Source: Catenovulum sediminis
GTDB lineage: Bacteria; Pseudomonadota; Gammaproteobacteria; Enterobacterales; Alteromonadaceae
Assembly: GCF_040270295.1 (NCBI RefSeq)
Contig: NZ_JBELOE010000136.1
Reading direction: 5' to 3' (one strand)
DNA: 64,000 nucleotides
Of the stretch, positions 8,635-18,097 are shown one piece after another; position 1 is the stretch's first letter; every line of letters begins with the position of its first letter. A program made the position numbers and the translations under genes. Under the pieces are notes generated by a model. That model worked only from the letters and a program-made list of their open reading frames with translations, made no database searches and was not told the DNA's origin.

Positions 8635-11109
8635 TTAATTAGCTTTGATTTTGGGTTTTAGCGTGAGTCGCTTATTGTGAAAATTAGTCAATAGTAGGAT
8701 ATATTTGCCCTGATGGTGGAAGGCGATTAAATCATCGTAATGCTGGCTCAAAACATTGCCTGATTGACCTGTTGAAATACTAAAAAGGGAGTTTTTGTCA
8801 TTTTTCAAATCAATAATCTGGCGATAACTTGGACCAAAAAATTGATTGAAACGACTGTCTTCCATTAAGCTAACAGGCGCAACATTAACCGTATCGCCAC
8901 CACCAGGACTTGCAATTGAGCGATGAAAGACTTCAGATAAAATGCTATCTGGCGACTTGGGAGAGTGAGGCGCTTGTATATTATCGCTTAGCGGAAAATG
9001 AGGATACTGAGCAATATGTAGTTTTGACCACTGCCATGTTGACATATCAGTACCCAACTTTTGCACTAACTCATTAAGAGCGTGATCTAATGCATAAATT
9101 AAAAGCTGGTCGCAACTTTCAATTGTTTGCGCGGTTTCAAGGTAATCACACCATTCCGATTGTCCGTCTAACAGTACTGTTTCAATAAATTTCTGATTTT
9201 CTTGGCGCATCAAAGAATCAAGTGCCTGCAGGTTATGCTGCACTCGCGACGACTTTGCCGAGTCATCCTCCAATAACAAGCGATTAAAATGTGCAGTCCA
9301 AGCAGCAAACAAACTGGCTTCAGGGCTAGTTAATTGCATATTGCCATCCCATTTCTTTAGTAAATTTATCGCTTCGGTTTGTTGTGGCGAACGTGTTTGT
9401 ATTTGCAACATTCGCGCTAACAGCTTTGACTTTGCCGGATGCAAAACATCCAGTTGAATCTGTTTAAAATGCTCTACGGATAATATTCTATCTGCGTTTT
9501 TAAGCAGATGGGTGATGCGCTTCGCGCGGTAATCTTCTGCCCAATCTGATGTAATTGGATATGGATAATCATCAGCCAATACGTTGTTATTGGCTGTAAC
9601 AATCATACCACTTTCAGGGTTGAACAAAGTCGGCCATTCATTTTGAGCTATCCAACCTTGCCAATCACTTTCGGATAGCCAGCCTTTAGCTGGGACTGCA
9701 CCCGAGTGGACTCGTTTTGGAAATTTTCCAGGTGCAAGATAGCCGATATTGCCTTGTTTATCGGCATAGACAAAATTATGAATTGGAGCGACAAAGCTAC
9801 TCAACGCTTGATTAAACTGTTGCCAGTTTTGCGCATAGTTGATATTCAAGAAACTAGAAAAAGTGCCGCCTTGTTGTTCATCGCCAATCCACCGCAAACT
9901 ATAAGCATAACTATTGTGTGAACCTTGCAAATCGCTTAATAGTGGTCCCCGGTGTGTGCGACGTATTACGACAGAATATGGCGCTTTTTCTTTTTCTAAA
10001 AACCCAGGTTTTATTTTTATCTGCTCAACAGTCACGTCCATATCCAGATATTCACCGTCGACTTCATACTGATTGATGTTGTCTGGATTAATTTTTTCTA
10101 AATACGCATCTTGAGTATCAGCCATCATATTAGTTAAACCCCAAGCTATATTTTGATTGTGACCAATCACCACAAAGGGTAAACCTGGGAATGTTGCACC
10201 AGATACCTTGAGCTGTTTTGTATTTATATCAGCCAAGTAAAAAATCGAGGGGATAGAATTAGTCAAATGTGGATCATTTGCCAATAACGGCATACCACTG
10301 CCAGTATGCTGACCTGAGACCACCCAACTGTTACTACCAATGTATGACTTAGGGCTTAAATATTCTGTAGGAAGAATATTTGCAGCGGCTCTATCAATCG
10401 CGCGATTATCTGCAATTTTAGCCATGAGTGCGTTAGTTTTGCTTAAACCGACAGTTTGTATCAACTCAGAGCGCTGCAACTCAGCAGATAAGTTTGTCGA
10501 CAGCTGCACAGTCATCAGCTGCATCCACAGCAGTGAATCTACCTCTGTCCAAGCTTTTGGCTGAAATCCATAAAGCAGGTACTCAATAGGCAATAAATCG
10601 AGTTGTTTAATCCCCGCATTCACGCCTTGGACATAATGCTCTAGCACCTTTTTCTCTCTCTGTGGCAAATTCTGCCACATGCGCTCTGCATTTTTTTGTA
10701 ACCTCAGAGTACGCATAAAAATGTCGGATTGCAGCGAAGATGCACCCAGTATTTCACTTAACTGACCTGATGCTGTTTTACGATTCATTTCCATTTGCCA
10801 TAGTCGATTTTGCGCATGGGCAAAACCTAGGGCAAAAAATGCATCTAAATCTTCTTCTGCTTGGATATGAGCAACTCCGTTAGCATCATATTGAATGAAG
10901 GTTTCATCCAAAATATGTTCAAGTGCTAACTGGCCATCTTTCTTTGGCAAACTAAAAGACAACCAATAGACAAATAAAATAAAGATTAAACTAAGAGGTA
11001 AGACGAGAAATATAATCACCCTAGATAGCAGGGGGTAATGATTAAAATAATTTACATTCTTATTTTTTTTATTGGCAGCGAAAAAAGTAAGCGCTTTCAA
11101 AGAAAACAA
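8635..11109 (-). CDS. Membrane-anchored penicillin-acylase-family Ntn hydrolase
   Basis: This Ntn-hydrolase precursor has about 824 residues and a single N-terminal membrane anchor (VIIFLVLPLSLIFILFVYW). The alpha chain carries the usual FALGFAHAQNRLWQME block. The autocatalytic site is G-SNSWVVSG, with the predicted nucleophile Ser near residue 258 from the chosen start. The family cleaves amide-linked acyl chains (penicillin acylase, AHL acylase, PvdQ). In pyoverdine biosynthesis the periplasmic PvdQ removes the fatty acid added by the first synthetase module, and the neighbours here (PvdE-like exporter, FAAL-NRPS) suggest the same role. No ATG fits. The chosen TTG at 11109 has AAGGA seven bases upstream. 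A TTG at 11166 would add 19 residues but has no clear ribosome site. AHL or antibiotic acylase activity is the alternative. Confidence 0.87.
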   Translation of the reverse strand: MFSLKALTFFAANKKNKNVNYFNHYPLLSRVIIFLVLPLSLIFILFVYWLSFSLPKKDGQLALEHILDETFIQYDANGVAHIQAEEDLDAFFALGFAHAQNRLWQMEMNRKTASGQLSEILGASSLQSDIFMRTLRLQKNAERMWQNLPQREKKVLEHYVQGVNAGIKQLDLLPIEYLLYGFQPKAWTEVDSLLWMQLMTVQLSTNLSAELQRSELIQTVGLSKTNALMAKIADNRAIDRAAANILPTEYLSPKSYIGSNSWVVSGQHTGSGMPLLANDPHLTNSIPSIFYLADINTKQLKVSGATFPGLPFVVIGHNQNIAWGLTNMMADTQDAYLEKINPDNINQYEVDGEYLDMDVTVEQIKIKPGFLEKEKAPYSVVIRRTHRGPLLSDLQGSHNSYAYSLRWIGDEQQGGTFSSFLNINYAQNWQQFNQALSSFVAPIHNFVYADKQGNIGYLAPGKFPKRVHSGAVPAKGWLSESDWQGWIAQNEWPTLFNPESGMIVTANNNVLADDYPYPITSDWAEDYRAKRITHLLKNADRILSVEHFKQIQLDVLHPAKSKLLARMLQIQTRSPQQTEAINLLKKWDGNMQLTSPEASLFAAWTAHFNRLLLEDDSAKSSRVQHNLQALDSLMRQENQKFIETVLLDGQSEWCDYLETAQTIESCDQLLIYALDHALNELVQKLGTDMSTWQWSKLHIAQYPHFPLSDNIQAPHSPKSPDSILSEVFHRSIASPGGGDTVNVAPVSLMEDSRFNQFFGPSYRQIIDLKNDKNSLFSISTGQSGNVLSQHYDDLIAFHHQGKYILLLTNFHNKRLTLKPKIKAN

Positions 11110-11173
11110 TGGCTTGTCCTTTTTTATATTTATTATTCGTATTTTTAGCGCGTTAAAGGTTACCAACTATAAA

Positions 11174-11205
11174 CGGCGCAATGTTCGATTTAAAACATTA
11201 CGCCG
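11174..11205 (-). terminator. Hairpin between TBDR and acylase genes
   Basis: CGGCGC-AATGTT and AACATT-A-CGCCG pair around an eight-base loop in the gap between the receptor stop and the acylase start. Only a short T-rich stretch follows on the minus strand. It may be a weak terminator or attenuator separating the glucan genes from the NRPS operon, so read-through is possible. Confidence 0.5.
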
Positions 11206-11235
11206 CTAAGTACTTCACAAAACGTCATATTTCAT

Positions 11236-14200
11236 TTAGAAACTATAACGGCCACCCACTATATACCGTGGTCCATATTGGCGAGCATATAAAAACTGCT
11301 CTTCAAAACGTCCGTAACCTTGCTCAGTTTCATTATTTAGGTTTACACCATCAAAAAACACTGTCAGGCTATCGGAAACATCATAGTTGATACTCATATC
11401 CCACTGTGCAAATTCACGCGCAAATTGCGGGGGCGCTTCAGATGAGCCTTGCGATTGACCTTGGCCAATCAAATGCGCATCACGCCATGCGTAAGTCGCT
11501 TTAATTGACAGTCCATCTTTTTCATAAAACGCCTGAAAGTTCATTGAATCGCTGATACCCGGCAAGACAGCTTGCGTGCCTAATACATATGGATCGTAGG
11601 TCACATCACCATCAACGATAGTTGCGTTAAACGCAGTACCAAAACCGCTGTCACCAAACAAATGTTGTACAGCAAATTCAGCGCCGTAGACCGAACGTTT
11701 ACCAACGTTTTCCGGTGAGCTTAACTGCCATGTAATCAAAGGATCTTCTGGATCAGGCAATATTTCACCATCTGCATTACCATGTCCATTAGATAACATT
11801 TGTTGGTAGATTGCTGAATCGGTTGGCTGTTCGCCTCGCAGAGTGATTTGATCCACCGCTTCGTTGTATCGCTTACCTTTGTAAATATCATGAACACCCA
11901 ACTCCTGATGCTGCACGGTTGAACCCTCAATCCAGTCATCGACATCTTTACTGAATAAACCTAACGATAGATAACTGGCATCGTCGTAATAATATTCAAA
12001 CGAAAGGTCAATATTCGTCGACTGGAATGGTTTTAAGTTTGTATTACCGCGAGAGCCGGTACGTGCACCAATTTTAGGACTGCCGGTAAAAGAGGTCGCG
12101 CCGGTTAAATTGCCCAACCCAGCCCGAGTAATCGACTTGCCAACTGAAAAGCGAGCGACAAAATCATCAGTCACATCAACTTTTAAGTCGAACATTGGCA
12201 GCAATAAATCATAACTCCCAGTGTAGTTGACTATTTCACCTTCACCGCCATTTTTATAGTAGGTAATCCATTCAGATGCGGCAACCCAGCGCACTTCATC
12301 TACGAGCTTGCTAATAGAAGGGCTTTCAACATCTGTTTTTTCATAACGGACACCGGCATTCAGCGTCATCATCATATCCGCAACGTCAAAATCCCATTGC
12401 GTTTGCAAATAAAGGCTACTGGTGGTCTCTTCAACCAAACTCCTATCAACCGTATTAAAGTAAGCATCAGGTACATATACGTTGCTACCCATTACTTCTT
12501 CGGTTAACACCGCAGTTTGAATTGCAACAACTCTGTCATAGTCATAGCTATAATAATAGTTCGGTGCTAAATCACTGCCACCACCAGCGAACGCATCTAG
12601 AAAATCCCCGGTATCATGCGTAATAAACATCTCTTCTGGAAATATTTCGGTAAAACTCGGATCAAAACCGGGGCCGCCACGTAACCCACTCCAAGCATTT
12701 ATACCACTGAGTGACTGATCTATCACAGCCGCACCAAATTTAACCACAGCCAAAGGCGAATTCAGCGTACTATACCAAGTCACATCGGCCTGTACTTGGT
12801 CGACTTTAGATTCGCCGGGTGAATGTAAAAACTGGCTAAAATTTGAATCAATATCAGCGGCATGTAACTGGTTTGTACCATTGTTCCACAACACATTTAC
12901 GTGTGGCACTTCGCCATTACGATAATCATAGGTTTTTGAAGTGAGCTTATCTGAGCCTAAAATAACTTGGCCTGAGTTGCCGCTGCCTTTGTCTGCACCA
13001 TTGTCAATTTCACTTTTGGCGCTGTGTAGGTCAAAATTAAAGTGTAAATCATCAGTGATTTGCCAGTCTAAGTTAAAGCCAGTTGATTTAGAGTCGACTT
13101 CAGTGGTGCCTTTACTGGCGCTGAAAGAACCATCATCACCACCGATGTTGGCAAAAACGGCGGTCCCATTTTTATCCAATTCATAAGCATTGATATTCGC
13201 ACCAAAGTTATTCCAAATACCCCAGCCAACTGATTCAGTTGCGGTTGTCGCCAAAGTAACTGTATGGTCTAAAGTGAAAATGATATTGTCTTTTGGCGAA
13301 TATTGCAGTGTTACCTGTCCATTGGTGCGTTCTCGTCGAGAGTTTTCAATACCGTAGTTCATATCTTTTGGAAAGAAAAATGGAGAAACCGCCTCACCGG
13401 TAGATTTGTCAGTAAACGCGTTAATTAGGTTACCTTGTGCATCAACTGGACGATTATCTACGACCGCGCCACTTGGGCTAAAAGGTAATTCTATGCCCTT
13501 AGCATTGTCTTGATTGTCAACATAGCCATATTGCCAACCTTGAATACTCGCTTGTTGTTTTTGAAAGTCACGTCTGTGGTGTGAAATCGTCGCCGAGACA
13601 CCGAGCATGCCATCCCTAAAAGTATCACTATAAATAGCGGCCCACTCTGGTGTCACATCATCACCTTCCACATTGGACGTATCCATTATAGCTTTGCCCA
13701 TCACAGCTAAAGTGCGTCCAGGAGATTTAAGCGGTTTATTGGTCACAATATTAACCGTTGCGCCTAAACCACCGGTTGGTGTTTCAGCCGAGGCTGTTTT
13801 TTTAATTTCTAATGCGCTGACGCCTTCTGATGATAAATTTTCAAAACTAAATGAGCGGGAAAACCCAGTACCCGGCATTTGACGACCATTTAGTGTCACC
13901 AGATTGAAATCAGGACCAAAACCGCGAACCGTAATCTGACTGCCCTCACCGTTTGAGCGGCTGATGGTTACCCCAGTAATACGCTGTAATGATTCCGCTA
14001 AGTTGGTGTCTGGAAATTTCCCCATCTCTTCTGCTGAAATAGCGTCCATCACGCCCATAGTATCGCGTTTTAAATCCATTGAACGAATTAAACTACCGCG
14101 GATCCCTTTTACTTTAATAACTTCGACATCTTCAGCCTGTTCCATACTGGTTTCTTCGGCTGCATTTATAGTGGTAGACATCGCTGCACCAAAAATTAAA

Positions 14201-14247
14201 AACAATGACGATGCTAGTTTTGTTTTTTTAAAGTTAATTAATTTCAT
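11236..14247 (-). CDS. TonB-dependent outer-membrane receptor, glycan-uptake type
   Basis: This 1003-residue receptor has a signal peptide (SSLFLIFGAAMSTTINA) and a plug domain with GKFPDTNLAESLQRITGVTI and IRVRGF-like elements (TVRGFGPDFNLVTLNGRQMP). A long barrel ends in the typical aromatic C-terminus (GGRYSF). This plug signature marks the large Xanthomonas/Caulobacter-type TBDR family linked to carbohydrate uptake (TIGR01782-like). The start was set at the ATG at 14247 because AGAGAAAG lies just upstream and the signal peptide follows at once; the open frame extends 19 codons further. It sits directly downstream of the GH16 gene on the same strand, so its likely ligand is a beta-1,3-glucan oligosaccharide. 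Transport of the NRPS product is less likely but not excluded by position. Confidence 0.92.
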   Translation of the reverse strand: MKLINFKKTKLASSLFLIFGAAMSTTINAAEETSMEQAEDVEVIKVKGIRGSLIRSMDLKRDTMGVMDAISAEEMGKFPDTNLAESLQRITGVTISRSNGEGSQITVRGFGPDFNLVTLNGRQMPGTGFSRSFSFENLSSEGVSALEIKKTASAETPTGGLGATVNIVTNKPLKSPGRTLAVMGKAIMDTSNVEGDDVTPEWAAIYSDTFRDGMLGVSATISHHRRDFQKQQASIQGWQYGYVDNQDNAKGIELPFSPSGAVVDNRPVDAQGNLINAFTDKSTGEAVSPFFFPKDMNYGIENSRRERTNGQVTLQYSPKDNIIFTLDHTVTLATTATESVGWGIWNNFGANINAYELDKNGTAVFANIGGDDGSFSASKGTTEVDSKSTGFNLDWQITDDLHFNFDLHSAKSEIDNGADKGSGNSGQVILGSDKLTSKTYDYRNGEVPHVNVLWNNGTNQLHAADIDSNFSQFLHSPGESKVDQVQADVTWYSTLNSPLAVVKFGAAVIDQSLSGINAWSGLRGGPGFDPSFTEIFPEEMFITHDTGDFLDAFAGGGSDLAPNYYYSYDYDRVVAIQTAVLTEEVMGSNVYVPDAYFNTVDRSLVEETTSSLYLQTQWDFDVADMMMTLNAGVRYEKTDVESPSISKLVDEVRWVAASEWITYYKNGGEGEIVNYTGSYDLLLPMFDLKVDVTDDFVARFSVGKSITRAGLGNLTGATSFTGSPKIGARTGSRGNTNLKPFQSTNIDLSFEYYYDDASYLSLGLFSKDVDDWIEGSTVQHQELGVHDIYKGKRYNEAVDQITLRGEQPTDSAIYQQMLSNGHGNADGEILPDPEDPLITWQLSSPENVGKRSVYGAEFAVQHLFGDSGFGTAFNATIVDGDVTYDPYVLGTQAVLPGISDSMNFQAFYEKDGLSIKATYAWRDAHLIGQGQSQGSSEAPPQFAREFAQWDMSINYDVSDSLTVFFDGVNLNNETEQGYGRFEEQFLYARQYGPRYIVGGRYSF

Positions 14248-14336
14248 AACTTTCTCTTCTAAAAATTTTGTTTCGTTGATTGACCACAAACCGCTTTCTT
14301 TCAAGCTGATTTTTCATGGGGTCAACACTCTTTGCT

Positions 14337-14355
14337 GAGGTGGCGTCACCACCTC
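14337..14355 (-). terminator. Short hairpin between GH16 and TBDR genes
   Basis: GAGGTGG and CCACCTC pair around a five-base loop just past the GH16 stop codon. No T-run follows on the minus strand, so it may tune relative expression or protect mRNA ends instead of ending transcription fully. Confidence 0.4.
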
Positions 14356-14377
14356 TTAAACTTTAAATGTCGAAACC

Positions 14378-15230
14378 TTAGTTCTGGATTTTCACACTGA
14401 CATTGTCCAATTGAACTTCACCGACAGCAGCCCCCATATCAAATAATACGCGGCTGGTCACATCACCAAAATCAGGGGTAAAGGTGAAAGTATATGTGGT
14501 CCAGTTGGCTGTTAAAGATACGGTTTCAGTGACACTTGACCAAGGTGCCATGTCTAATCCTAAACCCGCTAGAATATCTCGTGAATCTGCAGAGCGAGCG
14601 TCAAAGCTCAGTACATAGGTTGTGCCTGCAACAATCTCCATTGCCTGTTTTAAGCTAACATCCCAAGGGTTACCTGCAGCCTGTACGTTGGCACTGAAAA
14701 TACCGTTACTGATACTTTCGGCCATGCCATCACTGCCGCCCCAGTTGGCAGATGAATCAAAGGTGCCATTGGTGAGTATTTCACTGCCCAAGTTGCCGCC
14801 CGAGCCATTACCTGAATCACCAGAACCCTGCACCTGTACACTGACATTGTCTAATTGAACTTGACCGACAGCGGCGCCCATATCGAAAAATACTCGATTG
14901 TTGGCGTCACCAAAATCTGGCGTGAAGGTAAAAGTATATGTTGTCCAGTTTGGCGTTAAAGATACCGTTTCAGTGACGCTTGACCATGGATCATAATCCA
15001 ATCCAAGACCCGCAATGATGGCGCGTGAGTCATCTGAGCGCGCATCAAAACTCATCACATAAGTGGTGCCGGCAACCAATGTAATCGGGTGTTTTAAACT
15101 CACATCCCAAGGATTCCCTGCTGCCTGTACGTTGGCACTGAAAATACCGTTACTGATACTATCGGCCATACCATCACTGCCACCCCAGTTACCTGCTGCA
15201 TCAAATGAACTTGATGCTACCAGTTCATTT
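14378..15230 (-). repeat. Tandem duplication of a CBM-like module (444-bp period)
   Basis: Two DNA copies encoding the last two GH16 modules match at an offset of 444 bases; for example, the stretch starting at 14394 recurs at 14838. Near identity at DNA level shows a recent duplication or ongoing gene conversion. The short linker between copies is Gly/Ser-rich. Confidence 0.85.
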
Positions 15231-18097
15231 CCGTCGCCTCCACTAGAGTCATCGCCACCAGTATCACCGCCAGTATCACCGCCAGTATCACCGTCAGCAT
15301 CACCGCCCGAGCCATTATCATCTGGGTTTTGGTTAGCTGAAGGTACGCCAAAGAATACATTATCAATACGGTAAACCGCACCAGTACCTGTGGCCCATTG
15401 CGGGAATACCATAATGATATCAATCGCCGATACATCTAAACCTGCCGATACCAAATCAAGCAATGGGAAGGTATAAGATTGCCACTCTCCTAATTTTGGT
15501 GCTTCACCTTGTTTACTAGTCGTTAAATTAACCTCAGCGGCGGTCGCACCACCGGTACTTTCTACTTTTAAAAACCACTCAGTTTCACCCGCGGTTGGCA
15601 TGTTCATCACTTTCAAATCAAAGCGTAAAACACCGTCATTGATAATGTCATTCACGTTGGCAACACCACCGGTATCACGACCAAAGAAACCAACAACGGT
15701 GCCGCCGTCACTGCCTTCACCGATCGTAAATTCTGCAGTTGCACCATACTCAGCATCATCTTCCACTTCAATTTGCGGTAAAAATGCACAGCAGTCCCAC
15801 AAGGTCCAGCCACTTTGTAAGGTATCTTTGTATACCGTATAAATTTCATCGTAAATGGTATTATCTGGGCCTTTGGGCGTATCTGTGCCACCATCGACCG
15901 GGCCTGAACTATGGATTTTAACGTTATCTAAACGAAAGACTGCACCATCCCCTTGACCCCAAGTTGGGAAAACCAGCACAACATCAATAGCAGATACGTC
16001 AAACCCACTTTCAACAAAAGGTTTTAACGGAATACTATAGTGCATCCACTCATCTAAAACCGGATTTTCAGGTAATCGCACATCCGCTTCAGTGCCACCT
16101 AAGGCAGTACCACCATTTGATTCGATTTTGATAAACCATGGTGTATTTGCATTTGCTGGCGGGTTAACTAACTTAAGATCAAACTCGATAACACCCGACT
16201 GAGATAAAGAGCTGCCGTCAAACGGATAACCTGAGCCACCTTGATCTTCGCGTACGTTAAAACCAACAACAGCAGACCCATTTATATTAAATTCAGCCAC
16301 GTTGCCGTGCTCTGCGTCATCTGAGACGATTACAGGTACAAGATCACTTTCACCATTTGCGACACGCGAATCCCACATTGGCCAGTTTGGATTGGCGTCG
16401 TCTTCAAACAAGGTGAGTTTAGCCCCTTCAAACGCGGCGCCAATGGTTAAGTTATCGACCCAAAACTCGCCCTCTGCGTTAACAAATTTGATCGCCGTAA
16501 TAGCCGATGAATCAATACCTAATTCGCGAAAGGTTCCTAGATTAAAAACAAAATGCTGCCATTCACCAATTGTCGGTGTGATCCCATCTAAATTATCCGC
16601 TAATCCAACGGCCGCCGTTTCTAAGCGCTGCGCTGAGCCAAAACTATTTACATCCGCAAATTGAACTTGTGTCTCTTCTTCAGAGCCTGATTCAATTTTT
16701 AACATCCAGTTTGAAATATCTGTTGCATTGACAACTCTCAGATCAAACTCAATTTTTGCATCATCCGGTAATAAGGTGCCATCATATGCCGTACCTGAGA
16801 AACCAACGTCAACGCTGGCATCTGAATTGACAAAATGCGCAACGTCTCCATAGACATCATCACCTGAATCCAGCACTTGTGCGCTATCACCACCGGTCAA
16901 AGCCCAAGCTGAATTAGCGTCCTCAAATAAATCAACACCGACTGGTACCGGTAAAATAGGCGGTACAGGTACCGGCGCAGCCCCTTTCACATAGGTATTG
17001 TTGTAATAATCAGAATTAATCGTGGCACAACCTTTACCTGTTGCGGGATCTTTAGCGCACTGGTAAACCCGTACATAATCGATTTGTAAGGCATTACCGT
17101 TGACATAGGCGCTATGGTCAACACCTTGCGCCAAGGAGCCATTATCATCACCCACAAAATATTGATGCGACTGGTGATTCCGACCTGCCCATTTACCACC
17201 GACAGCGTTGTTTAGGATAATGAAAAAGTCTTGATCAAATGGCGCTGTAGAATAAACCGTTTCTTTTTCACCGGCCGGGTTAAAGTACTCGGTATACCAA
17301 CCTTTGGTGCTTAAGCCGTTTGCTTCACCATCAATGGGTCGGTAGGTTACTTCAGAATCTCTTTGATAGGCAAAAAGGATGTCATCAACATACCAACGTA
17401 TCTCGCCTTCTTCCCATTCAATAGCATAAGTGTGGAAATCAAGCTCCGGGCTTTGCTCCGCAGGCATTTGATAATCCGTTCCTGAATAATCATGATTATT
17501 GCCGACCAAAGGACCATAGTGCAAAGTGCCATGAATGTGCGTATCGATATCACCATCCGATCGCTCTTCGCCAATATTTACCCATTCGATAATGTCGATT
17601 TCACCCGAGTTTGGCCAACCGCCATAAACATCATCCGCAGGCATCATCCAACCTGCGGCAAAAGTACCTTGCCCTTTTGGTGACTTAGCGCGAATTTCAA
17701 CCCGGCCATAAGTCCACTCGGCTTTCCCTTTAGTTACGATTCTGGATGAGGTGTAAGGCAAAGGTAAATCACTCCCCTCAGGTGCAGGGCGCGCAACAAT
17801 ATTTAAAATGCCATTGTCTATAAATAAGTTTTCTGGTGAATCTGTGTAACATTGCTCTTCGTCATTACCGCCTCTGTTACAGTTGACTTCAAAACTCCAG
17901 TTATCCATATTGAGTGAATCACCATCAAACTCGTCACTCCATACCAATTGCCAATCGCTACTCGGCGTTCTTAAATCAGGCTGGGTAAAATCTGATTCTG
18001 TTTTTATATCTTCTGTACACCCAACCAGCGCCGCAGCAGCAAGGCTAAACGGTAGCAAGCGCCAACATGCTGCTTGCTTAACACCTTTGAACATCAT
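14378..18097 (-). CDS. GH16 laminarinase-like lipoprotein with five accessory modules
   Basis: This outer lipoprotein of about 1239 residues has a lipobox LAAAALVGC. Residues about 45-360 form a GH16 catalytic domain with the GEIDIIEW motif near 165, where the two Glu are nucleophile and acid/base. It is predicted to be an endo-beta-1,3-glucanase acting on laminarin. Then come a Pro-rich linker, three related beta-sandwich repeats of about 165-190 residues (each opening LFEDxNxxW or similar and ending in a WVDN/RLDN/RIDN motif), a Gly-Asp-Thr repeat linker, and two near-identical C-terminal CBM4/9-like modules. The start at 18097 has GGAGA five bases upstream; the frame is open ten codons further. 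The neighbouring TBDR and GH3 gene support a glucan utilisation locus. Exact substrate is inferred. Confidence 0.93.
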   Translation of the reverse strand: MMFKGVKQAACWRLLPFSLAAAALVGCTEDIKTESDFTQPDLRTPSSDWQLVWSDEFDGDSLNMDNWSFEVNCNRGGNDEEQCYTDSPENLFIDNGILNIVARPAPEGSDLPLPYTSSRIVTKGKAEWTYGRVEIRAKSPKGQGTFAAGWMMPADDVYGGWPNSGEIDIIEWVNIGEERSDGDIDTHIHGTLHYGPLVGNNHDYSGTDYQMPAEQSPELDFHTYAIEWEEGEIRWYVDDILFAYQRDSEVTYRPIDGEANGLSTKGWYTEYFNPAGEKETVYSTAPFDQDFFIILNNAVGGKWAGRNHQSHQYFVGDDNGSLAQGVDHSAYVNGNALQIDYVRVYQCAKDPATGKGCATINSDYYNNTYVKGAAPVPVPPILPVPVGVDLFEDANSAWALTGGDSAQVLDSGDDVYGDVAHFVNSDASVDVGFSGTAYDGTLLPDDAKIEFDLRVVNATDISNWMLKIESGSEEETQVQFADVNSFGSAQRLETAAVGLADNLDGITPTIGEWQHFVFNLGTFRELGIDSSAITAIKFVNAEGEFWVDNLTIGAAFEGAKLTLFEDDANPNWPMWDSRVANGESDLVPVIVSDDAEHGNVAEFNINGSAVVGFNVREDQGGSGYPFDGSSLSQSGVIEFDLKLVNPPANANTPWFIKIESNGGTALGGTEADVRLPENPVLDEWMHYSIPLKPFVESGFDVSAIDVVLVFPTWGQGDGAVFRLDNVKIHSSGPVDGGTDTPKGPDNTIYDEIYTVYKDTLQSGWTLWDCCAFLPQIEVEDDAEYGATAEFTIGEGSDGGTVVGFFGRDTGGVANVNDIINDGVLRFDLKVMNMPTAGETEWFLKVESTGGATAAEVNLTTSKQGEAPKLGEWQSYTFPLLDLVSAGLDVSAIDIIMVFPQWATGTGAVYRIDNVFFGVPSANQNPDDNGSGGDADGDTGGDTGGDTGGDDSSGGDGNELVASSSFDAAGNWGGSDGMADSISNGIFSANVQAAGNPWDVSLKHPITLVAGTTYVMSFDARSDDSRAIIAGLGLDYDPWSSVTETVSLTPNWTTYTFTFTPDFGDANNRVFFDMGAAVGQVQLDNVSVQVQGSGDSGNGSGGNLGSEILTNGTFDSSANWGGSDGMAESISNGIFSANVQAAGNPWDVSLKQAMEIVAGTTYVLSFDARSADSRDILAGLGLDMAPWSSVTETVSLTANWTTYTFTFTPDFGDVTSRVLFDMGAAVGEVQLDNVSVKIQN
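15254..15306 (-). repeat. Short tandem repeats coding a Gly-Asp-Thr linker
   Basis: A 12-base unit (ATCACCGCCAGT on the plus strand) is repeated several times with slight decay. On the coding strand it gives a GGDTGGDTGG-type flexible linker between the beta-sandwich repeats and the duplicated CBM-like modules. Such repeats can change copy number by slippage in steps of four residues. Confidence 0.8.

Noticed and set aside
14248..14304. N-terminal extension of the TBDR to an upstream ATG
   Set aside because: It would put 19 residues before a normal signal peptide, while AGAGAAAG is placed correctly for the ATG at 14247.
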